A DNA stretch of 64,000 nt from Hyphomicrobium sp. (GTDB taxonomy: Bacteria > Pseudomonadota > Alphaproteobacteria > Rhizobiales > Hyphomicrobiaceae), in NCBI RefSeq assembly GCF_019753045.1, contig NZ_JAIELN010000005.1, positions 248,001-312,000 on the forward strand, given 5' to 3'. The notes under the pieces are model-generated. The model ran no database searches. It had not been told where the DNA came from and worked only from the letters and a program-made list of their open reading frames with translations. Positions within the stretch are counted from its first letter, which is position 1. Every line of letters begins with the position of its first letter. Shown piece by piece: positions 50,150-58,562 of the stretch. Position numbers and translations under genes: made by a program.

Positions 50150-51231
50150 CCGAAGCGTCAGTGACATCATGCGGATCGCGAGTTGGGCAGCAACAACGGC
50201 GCGGATTTATCGGCGGCGCTGCGGCTCTGCTCCTCGTCGTGCTTCTGTCGATCTTCGGCGCGACGCCTTCGTTCGCGGAAGAGCCGATCCCTGACGGGCC
50301 GCCGACCGGTCCGTGGGGTCCATCGATCGAGAAGCGCAAGAACACCACCACCGTCGAGCGCGGCAAGGCCGCGAAAGGTCCGGGCGTCAAGCTCGTCGCG
50401 TTACTGACGGGCGACGGCCAGCAGATCGATCAAGGACTGGTGTGGCGGGTTTTTCAATCGGCGGGTCAGTCGGGGAAATCGAAGCTGCTCATGGAGTCAC
50501 ATGAGGCTAGTCCGTTCCTCAGGCTCAATCCCGGCGAATACACCGTCAACGCCGCTTTCGGACGGGCCAATCTGACCCGCAAGATCGTCGTCAAGGCAGC
50601 CGACGGTCCGCCGTTCGAAGCGTTCGTACTGAACGCGGGCGGCTTTCGGCTTTCGGCACTGATCGGCGGGAAGCCAGCTCCGGCCGGTTTGGTCACCTAT
50701 TCCATTTTTGCCGACGATCGCGACCAATTCGAAAGCCATTCGGCCGTAATCACGGGTGCGAAGCCGAACCTTATCATCCGGCTCAATTCCGGCATCTACC
50801 GTGTCGTTTCGCTTTATGGCGATGCCAACGCAAAAATCGAAACGGATATCACCGTCGAGGCGGGCAAGCTGACGGAGACGACTGTCACACATTCAGGCGG
50901 CAAGGCGACGTTCAAGCTCGTCACGCGGTCCGGCGGCGAAGCGATGCCCGACACGCGCTGGACGATACAGACCGAGGACGGCGAAACGATCAAGGAGAGC
51001 GTCGGCGCGCTGCCGACGCATGTGTTGGCGCCCGGGAAATATGAAGTGACGGCCTCTTCCGGGGGACATATTTTCCAGAAGGCCTTCCAGATCAAAGACG
51101 GCGACATCGTCAGCGTCGAGGTCATGATGTCGGTGTCGCATGACCAGCGTGGCCAGCCGTCTTCCACTGGCGCAACGACGATCATACCGACCGAGCAAGG
51201 TGGCACGACGCTCGATTTCAAAAATCAGTGA
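50146..51231 (+). CDS. exported protein with LxPGxYxV modules, partner of the VWA protein
   Basis: A 361-residue protein with an unusually long N-region before the membrane or signal segment (about residues 22-44, ending ATPSFA). The mature part holds three modules of the same kind as in the VWA protein (LNPGEYTVNAAFG, LNSGIYRVVSLYG, LAPGKYEVTASSG) but no VWA domain. Its ATG lies inside the upstream stop codon (ATGA), so the two are translated together. Shared modules suggest duplication and joint action in the periplasm. It ends 14 bases inside the convergent downstream gene. Confidence 0.8.
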   Translation: MTEASVTSCGSRVGQQQRRGFIGGAAALLLVVLLSIFGATPSFAEEPIPDGPPTGPWGPSIEKRKNTTTVERGKAAKGPGVKLVALLTGDGQQIDQGLVWRVFQSAGQSGKSKLLMESHEASPFLRLNPGEYTVNAAFGRANLTRKIVVKAADGPPFEAFVLNAGGFRLSALIGGKPAPAGLVTYSIFADDRDQFESHSAVITGAKPNLIIRLNSGIYRVVSLYGDANAKIETDITVEAGKLTETTVTHSGGKATFKLVTRSGGEAMPDTRWTIQTEDGETIKESVGALPTHVLAPGKYEVTASSGGHIFQKAFQIKDGDIVSVEVMMSVSHDQRGQPSSTGATTIIPTEQGGTTLDFKNQ

Positions 51232-51820
51232 GAACCCAATCCGTCGGGCAGCCGTTTTCCCGCATCCGCTTTTCGATGCGCGCGTGATGTTCCGCCTCGC
51301 CCGCTTGAAGATATGCCGTGCGCGCCATTTGCCACTGTTCGCAAGCCGTGGTCAGGTCGCCTGCGCTATGTGCTGCCTCTCCCAGCGCTAAGCGAGCTGC
51401 AGCGTGTGCGCCAGGCGGCCCATGGAGCGCGCCATATCCGGCCGCCGACCGCAACGCGGCCATGCGCGCCTCGACGTTACCCCGTCGCGCGTGAGCCGCC
51501 GCCAATTCGTAGTAGAGGCCGGAAAGCGCGGTCTTTTCGTCGCGAGCGAGGGCCGTCTCTATTTTCTCGAGAATTGTTTCAACGCTTTCGACAGGGGCAG
51601 GCTGCGGCGGTGTTTGAGGCTTCGGCTCGAGGGACAACGCGTGCAGCGGTTCAGCTTGCGGCTGCTCATTCGACGGTTCTCGAGGCAGCGCGGCTGACGA
51701 TTGCGCGCCCGGCCGTCGCCGCCGCGACAACAGCAAGAAAATGAGGGTGAAAAGGACCGCGATCGGGATCAGAAAAACGGCGGCGCTCAACAGTGTTTCA
51801 AGCGTTGCCTTGTCGCCCAT
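51218..51820 (-). CDS. membrane-anchored TPR-like hypothetical protein
   Basis: A 200-residue protein with one membrane segment at about residues 8-32 followed by RRRRP, which places the rest in the cytoplasm. After a proline-rich linker come helical repeats resembling TPRs (SGLYYELAAAHARRGNVEAR, then LGEAAHSAGDLTTACEQWQM and TAYLQAGEAEHHARIEKRM). It could act as an adaptor. Its last 14 bases overlap the end of the convergent VWA-partner gene, an arrangement that suggests mutual dependence of their transcription ends. Confidence 0.75.
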   Translation of the reverse strand: MGDKATLETLLSAAVFLIPIAVLFTLIFLLLSRRRRPGAQSSAALPREPSNEQPQAEPLHALSLEPKPQTPPQPAPVESVETILEKIETALARDEKTALSGLYYELAAAHARRGNVEARMAALRSAAGYGALHGPPGAHAAARLALGEAAHSAGDLTTACEQWQMARTAYLQAGEAEHHARIEKRMRENGCPTDWVLTDF

Positions 51821-51878
51821 GACTAACCTCGTGGTTCACGAGCTCGCGTGCATTTTTCCGGCAATGGCCAGATTTCTA

Positions 51879-52916
51879 TCAGCGGAATGGCGCCGCGTAC
51901 ATCAGGCCGCCTTTGCTCCACAAATTGTTGAGGCCACGATCGAGCTTCAACGAAGACCCCTGCCCGAGCGTGCGCTCGAAGATCTCGCCATAATTGCCAA
52001 CCTGCTTGACGACTTGATAGGCCCAATCACGCGCCAACCCGAGGGGCGCACCGAGATCGGCATCGAGACCGAGAAAGCGGCGCACCTCGTGAGAGGGAGA
52101 CGACTTCATCGTATCGACGTTGGAACTCGATATGTTCAGTTCTTCTGCGGCGACGAGCGCCATGAACGTCCAGCGGACGACTGCGAACCAGCCGTCGTCG
52201 CCCACGCGCACGGCAGGCCCGTAAGGCTCCTTCGTGATCATTTCCGGAAGCAGCATCTGATCCGAACCGCTCGACATGCGGCTCTTTTCGTATGCAAGAA
52301 GGGATACCTCGCCTGTCAGGACCGTGCAGCCGCCATTCGTATAGGTCTTGACCAAATCATCCCACCGGTCGGACGTGATGCGCTGATAGCGCATCTTTCG
52401 CGATCCGAAGAAATCGGCGATCGCCGTTTCGTCGCTCGAACCCGCCAGGACACAGACCGAGGCGCCGGAAAGCTCGAGGACGCTTGCGATCGAATGGTTT
52501 CGCGGAATGATGAAGCCCTGGCCATCGTAGTAGAGCGGGCTCGTAAAACGCGCTCCGAGTTCCGTATCCCGGGTGAGCGTCCAGGTCGTGGCGCCGAGCA
52601 GCACGTCGATTTCGTTGTCTTGGAGGGACTTGAAGCGATCGCCGGGGTTGAGACTGAGATATTTGACCGCGTCCCGGTTCCCGAGCACAGCCGCCGCCAG
52701 CGCGGAACAGAATTCGACGTCGAGCCCGCTCCAGGTGCCGCGGGTGCTGACTTCGCTGAAGCCCGGCTCACGGTCGGCAACGCCACAAACGACCTTGCCC
52801 CTGGCACGAATAGCATCGACAGTGCTGGCCGTCGCGCTCCAAGCCTCGGAGGACAGTCCAACGCCCATGACAACGAGCGAAACCGCTGCCGTCCAGAGCC
52901 TCGACACGCTTCTCAT
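51879..52916 (-). CDS. amino-acid ABC transporter substrate-binding protein (AapJ/BztA-like)
   Basis: A 345-residue periplasmic binding protein for general amino acids. A signal peptide ends SEAWS|AT. The core is recognisable by VDAIRARGKVVCGVADREPG and GTWSGLDVEFCSALAAAVLG. GATTWTLTRDTELGARFTSP follows, and the C-terminal AYQVVKQVGNYGEIFERTLG. No permease or ATPase gene is adjacent, so it is an orphan binding protein here or serves a transporter elsewhere. It lies back to back with metC, whose product handles sulfur amino acids, but no functional link is shown. Confidence 0.9.
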   Translation of the reverse strand: MRSVSRLWTAAVSLVVMGVGLSSEAWSATASTVDAIRARGKVVCGVADREPGFSEVSTRGTWSGLDVEFCSALAAAVLGNRDAVKYLSLNPGDRFKSLQDNEIDVLLGATTWTLTRDTELGARFTSPLYYDGQGFIIPRNHSIASVLELSGASVCVLAGSSDETAIADFFGSRKMRYQRITSDRWDDLVKTYTNGGCTVLTGEVSLLAYEKSRMSSGSDQMLLPEMITKEPYGPAVRVGDDGWFAVVRWTFMALVAAEELNISSSNVDTMKSSPSHEVRRFLGLDADLGAPLGLARDWAYQVVKQVGNYGEIFERTLGQGSSLKLDRGLNNLWSKGGLMYAAPFR

Positions 52917-53110
52917 CTGCACTTTTCCGGCCAATGCTTCACTGAAGTCTCTTCGTTTTCCCTCAAACAGACGAAAGCAACGGCCTCGGGCGCGCCCGCC
53001 CATGTGTAGCTCGCCCCGCCACACATCCCGCGCCTGCGCCTAATGGTCAAGGCCTTGACCATGAACGAAACTTGCGCCACGAGGACGCGAACCGCCCGGA
53101 GAAGTTGAAA

Positions 53111-54298
53111 ATGGCGAAAAAAGACGACAGTTCCGAGCGCGGCGAACAGCCTGAAACCGAGGTCGTGCACCTCGGGCGCAAGCCGTTCGAGCAGCACGGA
53201 TTTGTCAACACGCCGGTATATCGGGGGTCGACGGTACTCTATCCGACGCTCGATGCCATCAAGCAGCGGACGCAGCCCTTCACGTACGGACGGCGGGCGA
53301 CGCCGACGACGAAAGCGCTCGAAGACGCGATAACGCATCTCGAAGGCGGCGCGGCGACAGTGCTGACGGCGTCGGGCCTCGCCGCGATTTCGACCGCGGT
53401 TCTGGCATTCGCCGAGAGCGGCGACCACATCCTGATGCCCGACAACGTCTATCAGCCGGGCCGCGCGTTTGCGGACAAGATGCTGAAGAAGCTCGGCGTC
53501 GAGACGACGTATTACGATCCGCTCATCGGTCACGACATCGCCGGGCTTTTCCGTCCCAACACGAAGCTCGTGCTGGTCGAAGCGCCGGGCTCGCAGACGT
53601 TCGAGATGCCGGACATTCCGGCAATTGCCGCCGCGGCCCGCGTCAAGAACATCTGGGTTCTCGCGGACAACACCTGGGCGACGCCGTTCTTTTGCAAACC
53701 GCTATCGCTCGGCGCCGACGTATCGCTCGAAGCCGCGACGAAATACATCGTCGGTCATGCCGACGCGATGATGGGCACGGTCACCGCCAACGCGCGCGCC
53801 GCGAAGTATCTCGACAACGCCAAGGAAACGCTCGGCACGTGTCCCGGCTCGGAGGAGACGTATCTCGCTCTCCGAGGCCTCAGAACTCTGGCTGTCCGTC
53901 TCGAGCGGCATCAACGATCAGGCATCGCGGTCGCGGAGTGGTTGGCTGCCCGTCCCGAGGTTGACCGGGTTCTGCATCCTGCCCTTCCAGGCGATGCCGG
54001 TCATGAGATCTGGAAACGTGATTTCAGCGGCGCGAGCGGTCTCTTCGCGGTCGTCCTGAAACCCGCGCCTGAGAAAGCGCTCGCTGCATTTCTCGACGGG
54101 CTCAAGCTGTTCGGCATGGGCTATTCGTGGGGCGGCTACGAAAGCCTCGTCATCCCGTTCGATCCGACTTCATACCGGACGGCGACGCGCTGGCGCGGAC
54201 CGGGGCCGGCGCTTCGGTTCCACATTGGTCTCGAGGCCGTCGAAGATCTGATCCACGATCTCAGCGAAGGGTTCGCCCGCCTCGAGAGCGCGCGGTAG
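53111..54298 (+). CDS. metC: cystathionine beta-lyase
   Basis: A 395-residue PLP enzyme of the Cys/Met metabolism family, cleaving cystathionine to homocysteine. The PLP lysine is K211 in AATKYIVGHADAMMG. TYGRRATPTTKALEDAI and ADNTWATPFFCKPLSLGADV are family blocks, and GYSWGGYESLVIP near the C-terminus has the W-G-G-Y-E-S element typical of beta-lyases (MetC) rather than gamma-synthases. GGAGAAG precedes the ATG at 53111; an earlier in-frame ATG is less likely. The gene is monocistronic. Confidence 0.93.
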   Translation: MAKKDDSSERGEQPETEVVHLGRKPFEQHGFVNTPVYRGSTVLYPTLDAIKQRTQPFTYGRRATPTTKALEDAITHLEGGAATVLTASGLAAISTAVLAFAESGDHILMPDNVYQPGRAFADKMLKKLGVETTYYDPLIGHDIAGLFRPNTKLVLVEAPGSQTFEMPDIPAIAAAARVKNIWVLADNTWATPFFCKPLSLGADVSLEAATKYIVGHADAMMGTVTANARAAKYLDNAKETLGTCPGSEETYLALRGLRTLAVRLERHQRSGIAVAEWLAARPEVDRVLHPALPGDAGHEIWKRDFSGASGLFAVVLKPAPEKALAAFLDGLKLFGMGYSWGGYESLVIPFDPTSYRTATRWRGPGPALRFHIGLEAVEDLIHDLSEGFARLESAR

Positions 54299-54325
54299 CC
54301 CCAACGGCTACACTTAAAATTCAAC

Positions 54326-56275
54326 TCAGAATCCGAGCGCCCGGCGGATCACATCGCCGACCGTGTTGCCGTACGAGTAACCGGGGCCAGAGCGCATCAG
54401 GCCCATGTCGCCCCCGTATCTTCCGTATCCGCCACGGCGATCATAGCCGCCGCCACGCCTCCTGCGGTCGTCGTCGTCTTCATCTCTTCGCGCGGAGCGG
54501 TAGTGCACCTTCTTGACCGCGGAGGTTTCCAGCGTCTCGGGCGTTACATGCTCCTGGGTGACGTCGATGTCTTTCCACTTCCCGGCGAGCGCCAGCGTGA
54601 TGCGTTTCTGGTGACCGTAGTAATCTTCAAAAAACTGCGGCGTGCCGTCGTTCGCGACCCAGGTCGTAAAGTATCCGACATGGACGGGGATCGGCGTATT
54701 CAGTGCAATTTGATTGTCCATGGGACCTTTGTTGACGAGCTGGGCAACGTTCGGGCTCGAGTGTCCACGGTCGATGTTGAAGACTGTTTGCGCGAACCGT
54801 TGGGGGTTTCGCACGCGCATGCAGCCGTGGCTGAACAGGCGGACGCGTTCGTTGAAGAGATATCGCGAGGGCGTATCGTGGAGATAGACCGAGTGCTTGT
54901 TCGGAAAGAGCAGCTTGACGAGGCCGAGCGCGTTGTCGTCGCCCGACGGCTGATAGATCATGTAATTGCTGAGCTTGGCTTTCGACCAGTTCACGCGGCT
55001 GCTGTCGATGACATGGCCGTTGTGCATGACGACGTAGCCTTGCCGCTCGATCGAGCGGCCGGTTCGCAGAGCCGTCATCTTGATCGAGTCCGGCAGGTTC
55101 CACCTTGGACGCAGAACGATCTTCGTCATGTCCTTCGAGAATACCGGCGTTTGCGTGCTCGGCGTGCCGACGACGACACGTTCTTCGAACACGGGCTTAT
55201 TGTTGTCGGTAAGGACGATCGAAAACGCTGGAATGTTGACGAATACGTTGGTCGCGCCGAGCGAGCGCGGCATCCATCGCCATTCTTCCATGTTGGCGAT
55301 GACGGCCGTAATCTTCTCGGGAGTCGATTGAAAATCTTCGCCGGACAGCTTTGCTCGCGTGCTCGCCCCGACGATACCGTCAGCGTGAAGTGACTTCGAT
55401 GCCTGGAACTGTTTGATAGCTGCTGCCAGCTTATCGTCGTAGAGCTGCTCCGATCCCGTATCCGAGGCAATTCCAAATCTCTGCTTCAGCGTCGCGACAT
55501 CGGCATCGCGCACGCCGGCCTGGAGCATCGCGCCCCGCCGCGGGATATTGAAGCGATCCGGCTCGTTCGCGGGCGTGTGGCCCCGCAACCGCGCGAGAAG
55601 CGCCTTGAGCTTCAGGAATTGATCCTGCGACGGTTGAAACGCGCGCAACGCCTCGTCGGGGTTTTGCGCGCCGGCCAGACGCGTGAGCACAGACGCTGCA
55701 TCGGTGAGGACGGGCGCGCGATCCAAGTAGCCGGAGAGGCGCTTTTCGGGCTCTGAAATGCGGCTGCCCTCGGCTTCGTGAGCGTATCGCAAGGCGGCAG
55801 CGCTGATTTCGAGTTCGGCCCGCGCCGTCTGCTCTGGAGTCCAGCTGCCGGAAATCATCGGCTCCTTTACTGCGGCGAGTTCGAAATCCGACGCCCTGAG
55901 GCCCCAGTCCTCAGCACGGCCCAGCTCTGCCATTACGAGCGTTGCTGCACGCGTCGGCCCCTGCTCATCGACCCACAACGGCCGGCATTGGCGAGCCTGA
56001 TAAAACGTCGAAACGGCAGCGCTATCGCTCTCGTCAAACGGTGCTGCGGGTTTGGTTGCGAGCTTCGCGCAGATGACGGCTGCGGTACCCGTCAGAAGTT
56101 CCGGAGTTTCACCGGATTCGACGGCTGGGGATTCAACGATTGGCGGCTGCGGCGGCGTAACGGGCGCATCTTGCGCTCGCGTCAGTGAAGGCTCGAACAC
56201 GGCGCTGATGAGACTCAGTGCAAGGATCTTTGCTTTGCGCGCCGAACGATGAGGGGGGCGGAGAGACATGGTCAT
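54326..56275 (-). CDS. L,D-transpeptidase, YcbB/LdtD-like
   Basis: A 649-residue exported enzyme that forms 3-3 cross-links in peptidoglycan. A signal peptide (about residues 14-34) is followed by an N-terminal domain, a peptidoglycan-binding module (DADVATLKQRFGIASDTGSE, then LAAAIKQFQASKSLHADGIV), and a YkuD catalytic domain with SHGCMRVRNPQRF, H483 and nucleophile C485. An insertion before the catalytic loop acts as a lid in this subfamily. The C-terminus is an unusual Arg/Gly/Tyr-rich tail (about residues 600-649). The gene follows metC convergently, only 27 bases apart. Confidence 0.93.
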   Translation of the reverse strand: MTMSLRPPHRSARKAKILALSLISAVFEPSLTRAQDAPVTPPQPPIVESPAVESGETPELLTGTAAVICAKLATKPAAPFDESDSAAVSTFYQARQCRPLWVDEQGPTRAATLVMAELGRAEDWGLRASDFELAAVKEPMISGSWTPEQTARAELEISAAALRYAHEAEGSRISEPEKRLSGYLDRAPVLTDAASVLTRLAGAQNPDEALRAFQPSQDQFLKLKALLARLRGHTPANEPDRFNIPRRGAMLQAGVRDADVATLKQRFGIASDTGSEQLYDDKLAAAIKQFQASKSLHADGIVGASTRAKLSGEDFQSTPEKITAVIANMEEWRWMPRSLGATNVFVNIPAFSIVLTDNNKPVFEERVVVGTPSTQTPVFSKDMTKIVLRPRWNLPDSIKMTALRTGRSIERQGYVVMHNGHVIDSSRVNWSKAKLSNYMIYQPSGDDNALGLVKLLFPNKHSVYLHDTPSRYLFNERVRLFSHGCMRVRNPQRFAQTVFNIDRGHSSPNVAQLVNKGPMDNQIALNTPIPVHVGYFTTWVANDGTPQFFEDYYGHQKRITLALAGKWKDIDVTQEHVTPETLETSAVKKVHYRSARRDEDDDDRRRRGGGYDRRGGYGRYGGDMGLMRSGPGYSYGNTVGDVIRRALGF

Positions 56276-56481
56276 TACGACGTACTCTCTACTGTCTGTT
56301 TCAAGTCCCCGGTGGAACGCAAACTAAAGCAGTCGCGACTCATCGCTAGAGTTAGTTTGAGAAATGCGGTCCGTGGTTAAATGTAGGTGACGGATTGAAT
56401 TGCAATCTCGCGAACGCGCGATCGCGTTCCAATTTTCGCATCAAGTTTTTTTAGAGATGAATTTGATGGCAATGAATTTCG

Positions 56482-56557
56482 TGGCGATCCCGGCAGGGCT
56501 CGAACCTGCAACCTTCGGAGTCGAATTCCGACGCTCTATCCATTGAGCCACGGGACC
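56482..56557 (-). tRNA. tRNA-Arg (anticodon TCG)
   Basis: 76 nt including an encoded CCA. Acceptor GGTCCCG pairs with CGGGATC (one G-T). D-arm GCTC/GAGC, anticodon stem TCGGA/TCCGA with loop ATTCGAC, so the anticodon is TCG. T-arm GCAGG-TTCGAGC-CCTGC. All arms fold without mismatch. Confidence 0.95.
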
Positions 56558-56758
56558 ATTGCGCCACGTCATTCGGCCGAAGAACCGTCTCGTTTCGATT
56601 TTCTGTCTTTGCGACGGAAAATCGTCAAGAGCCACGATTCTCAATAAATGATCGCACAATCCGCGCGGCGACAAAATGGATTAAGCGGAACCAATGGGGC
56701 TATTCGCAGTTTGTGGCCGTCGGTCATCAAATTCCGCGATCGTTGCGATGGTTAGCCG

Positions 56759-56776
56759 CCCCGATGAACATCGGGG
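56759..56776. promoter_or_regulatory. perfect inverted repeat upstream of an EcfG promoter
   Basis: CCCCGATG-AA-CATCGGGG lies 20 bases upstream of the -35 element at 56796. The 2-base centre makes it more likely a DNA operator than an RNA hairpin. No T-run follows, so it is not a terminator. The binding protein is unknown. Confidence 0.45.
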
Positions 56777-56795
56777 TATCGCGCGTTATTTGCGC

Positions 56796-56821
56796 GGAAC
56801 CAACGGCGACGAGAGGCCGTT
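56796..56821 (+). promoter_or_regulatory. EcfG-type general stress promoter (GGAAC-N17-CGTT)
   Basis: Exact GGAAC, 17 bases, CGTT. The -10 ends 37 bases before the ATG of the small exported protein at 56859. This is the consensus recognised by EcfG/SigT sigma factors of Alphaproteobacteria. Confidence 0.8.
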
Positions 56822-56858
56822 TCCCCACAGAGAACGTCCACAAGAAAAGGAGATTTAG

Positions 56859-57185
56859 ATGAAGGTTATTAAAGGTGCCGTCGTGACAATCGCACTTCTG
56901 GGCGCTGGCTCCGCAGGTGCCATGGCACAGGCGACGTACGATAATAACGGACAGCCGCTAACGCCTCAGACTAAGACTCAGCCGGTAACTCCCGCGCCGT
57001 CTAATGGCGCAAGTAGTGGTGACACGGGCGTATCGAGCCCGGCCGGCATTCCGGCAGATCCGACGACCAATGAAAATGTTCAACCGGGTCCGTCAACCAA
57101 TACACCGAACGATCCCGCCGCGGGCTCAAATCCCGACGCTCGCGCTCCGACATCTCCAGCCGGAACCGGCACCTCTAGCCCGTAA
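56859..57185 (+). CDS. small exported Pro/Thr/Asn-rich protein, probably stress-induced
   Basis: A 108-residue protein with a clear signal peptide (MKVIKGAVVTIALLG core, cleavage near AMAQA). The mature part is low-complexity, rich in Pro, Thr, Ser, Asn and Gly, and is expected to be disordered in the periplasm or outside. AAAGGAG precedes the ATG at ideal distance. An exact EcfG-type promoter lies upstream, so it belongs, by inference, to the general stress regulon. No homologous family is recognised. A shared hairpin separates it from the convergent Gly/His-rich gene. Confidence 0.78.
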   Translation: MKVIKGAVVTIALLGAGSAGAMAQATYDNNGQPLTPQTKTQPVTPAPSNGASSGDTGVSSPAGIPADPTTNENVQPGPSTNTPNDPAAGSNPDARAPTSPAGTGTSSP

Positions 57186-57207
57186 TGTTCCTCCGGGTAA
57201 TACGTTG

Positions 57208-57232
57208 AAGGTTCCGGGACGCCCGGAACCTT
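57208..57232. terminator. bidirectional hairpin between convergent stress genes
   Basis: AAGGTTCCGGG-ACG-CCCGGAACCTT, an 11-bp perfect stem between two convergent genes. T-runs are short on both sides, so termination strength is uncertain. Confidence 0.7.
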
Positions 57233-57254
57233 CATCATCTTCAGCGATGCACAA

Positions 57255-57761
57255 TCAGTAGTCGCAATCCTGATACCGTCGCCACCAGTACGGACTTCCC
57301 GTCTCGATGGCTCTGCGATACAGCCATCCGCAGTCGGAGCCATAGTAGCCACCGTCGTAATAGCCGTAAGAGTAGTAGGGATAACCGATGATGTACCGCC
57401 CGCGGCGGTGATGGTGCCGGCCGCCGTGTCCGTGATAATTGCCGGCAAAATTCCGGTAGCCGCGATCACCTATCCGCGGACCGCGCGGTCCGTTGCCACG
57501 GAAATTGCCAGCGCCGAAATTCGGACCAGCGCGATGCGCCCGCCCGGAAAAATTCCCGCCGCGGTAATTGCCGCCTCCATTACCGAAGTGTGGTGCCCCT
57601 CCACCGAAGTGTGGTCCCCCTCCACCTCCGCCACCACCGCTGAAATGGGCCCCTCCGCCTCCTCCGCCGCCACCGCCGTGGCCGCTTCTCGCATCGGCGA
57701 CAGTCGTGCCCAGCGCGAGGAGCAGGATTGCTCCCAGCGTAGCAACGCTTCTTACCTTCAT
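57255..57761 (-). CDS. exported Gly/His/Tyr-rich protein, probably stress-induced
   Basis: A 168-residue protein with a signal peptide ending TTVADA|RS. The mature N-terminal half is almost only Gly, His, Phe and Asn, with imperfect repeats (GGPHFGGGAPHFGNGG). A basic His/Arg run HGGRHHHRRGRYI precedes a Tyr/Trp-rich C-terminus containing two cysteines (GSDCGWLY, RYQDCDY). Such proteins occur in Hyphomicrobiales envelopes and may bind metals or coat the surface; this is inference. An exact EcfG-type promoter lies 56 bases before the start codon. Confidence 0.82.
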   Translation of the reverse strand: MKVRSVATLGAILLLALGTTVADARSGHGGGGGGGGGAHFSGGGGGGGGPHFGGGAPHFGNGGGNYRGGNFSGRAHRAGPNFGAGNFRGNGPRGPRIGDRGYRNFAGNYHGHGGRHHHRRGRYIIGYPYYSYGYYDGGYYGSDCGWLYRRAIETGSPYWWRRYQDCDY

Positions 57762-58105
57762 CTAGAACGCTCCTAAGTCTCTCTCAAACGGACGCCCTCA
57801 CGACATCCATTGTAGTAACGGGTGGGTAAATGCTGCAGTTCCGGACAGCACTAACCGGAGATGGCTAGCCGTCCGACCTTAGCACATTGCAACGGGAGGA
57901 AGTGAGGCGCCCAACTGCGTCTAAAGCACCTTAGTCCGCAGCCGAGTGTATCGCGTCAAGCACCCGCCGGAGACTCAGTCGCCTGCAAAACACGGATCGA
58001 CATAAACCGTTCCGTAACAGCATGGTGCTTGTTTGACTGTACTTGAGGGATTTCCAGGAGACGAGAAGCGGCGCACAGTGATTTTTACGCGGAGGATGGT
58101 TTGAC
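57762..58105. other. spacer with a minus-strand EcfG promoter; otherwise nothing seen
   Basis: Apart from the promoter at 57817-57842, no gene, repeat or terminator is recognised in this 344-base spacer. No GGAAC promoter faces the gene at 58106. Confidence 0.5.
57817..57842 (-). promoter_or_regulatory. EcfG-type promoter of the Gly/His-rich protein
   Basis: On the minus strand GGAAC, exactly 17 bases, CGTT. The -10 lies 55 bases before the ATG at 57761. Confidence 0.8.
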
Positions 58106-58333
58106 ATGTCTGTCGCTTACAATGTTTTTGGGCCTGAAGACCTCGCGTTGGCTGAAAGCGTATTGAACGAAGTCTGGACCTCGCTTCCGAGCGGCGTCCG
58201 AAGCGGGCCGCACGGACCGGAATGCCGCGACTGGTTGGCCAGGCAGGTGCTGGCATCGATCCGCGACGACGACATCAACCGCGATCTTCTTAAAAAGCAG
58301 CTGCTGAATAGCGATATGACGGCGTGGGCGTGA
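58106..58333 (+). CDS. small hypothetical protein
   Basis: A 75-residue soluble protein starting MSVAYNVFGPEDLALAESVL, with helical amphipathic pattern and one internal C in GPECRDWLARQVLASIRDD. No domain is recognised. GGAGGATGG lies shortly before the ATG. It sits between two stress-linked genes and ends 12 bases before an EcfG promoter that drives the RNA candidate. Confidence 0.6.
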   Translation: MSVAYNVFGPEDLALAESVLNEVWTSLPSGVRSGPHGPECRDWLARQVLASIRDDDINRDLLKKQLLNSDMTAWA

Positions 58334-58345
58334 CGGCCGCGCTTG

Positions 58346-58371
58346 GGAACAAATCGCGTTCCGCAACCGTT
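58346..58371 (+). promoter_or_regulatory. EcfG-type promoter of the sRNA candidate
   Basis: Exact GGAAC, 17 bases, CGTT. Transcription should begin about 7-9 bases downstream, near 58378-58380, directly at the first hairpin of the RNA candidate. Confidence 0.8.
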
Positions 58372-58378
58372 TTTCGGT

Positions 58379-58466
58379 TAGACGCATGCAGCAGCGTGCG
58401 TCAGGCGCCTTTAAGCCAGGTGCCCAGGCCGCTGGGGAGCTTTACGCTCCCGGCGGCTTTGCTTTG
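58379..58466 (+). ncRNA. candidate stress-induced sRNA with three hairpins
   Basis: About 88 nt between an exact EcfG promoter and a strong terminator, with no open frame. Hairpin 1: GACGCATGC-AGCA-GCGTGCGTC (58381-58402, one G-T). Hairpin 2: GGCGCCT-TTAAGCC-AGGTGCC (58404-58424, one G-T). Hairpin 3: GCCGCTGGGGAGC-TTTAC-GCTCCCGGCGGC (58428-58457) followed by a T-rich tail. It matches no RNA family I know. Confidence 0.6.
58428..58460 (+). terminator. rho-independent terminator of the sRNA candidate
   Basis: Stem of about 12 bp with a 5-base loop, followed by TTTGCTTTG. It lies about 100 bases before ligD, so readthrough or a second promoter must supply that gene. Confidence 0.82.
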
Positions 58467-58562
58467 ACTTGAGACGCCGGAGACTTAAAATTTCGAGCAC
58501 TCAAGCCTGAACGACATTTGCGACCTCGGACTTTCGACCTTCATCGGGTGGGACGCCTTCCA

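Larger units (their letters stand above)
56558..56858. other. regulatory spacer upstream of the small exported protein
   Basis: Holds a perfect inverted repeat CCCCGATG-AA-CATCGGGG at 56759-56776 and, just behind it, an EcfG-type promoter (56796-56821). A second GGAAC at 56687-56691 has only a partial -10 (AGTT after 16 bases). No gene is seen. Confidence 0.55.

Noticed and set aside
51741-53009. 422-codon plus-strand frame
   Set aside because: Antisense to the amino-acid binding protein and the TPR-like gene, both of which have clear signatures.
56687-56712. Second GGAAC upstream of the small exported protein
   Set aside because: The -10 would be AGTT at 16 bases or GTTT at 17; weaker than the exact site at 56796, so not called as a promoter.
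57568-57670. Short tandem repeats resembling a CRISPR or minisatellite
   Set aside because: They are codon repeats for a Gly/His-rich stretch inside a real gene; there are no spacers of regular length. No CRISPR array was seen anywhere in the window.
58351-58562. The EcfG site at 58346 as direct promoter of ligD
   Set aside because: A strong terminator lies between the site and the gene, so the primary product is more likely the short RNA; readthrough is not excluded.
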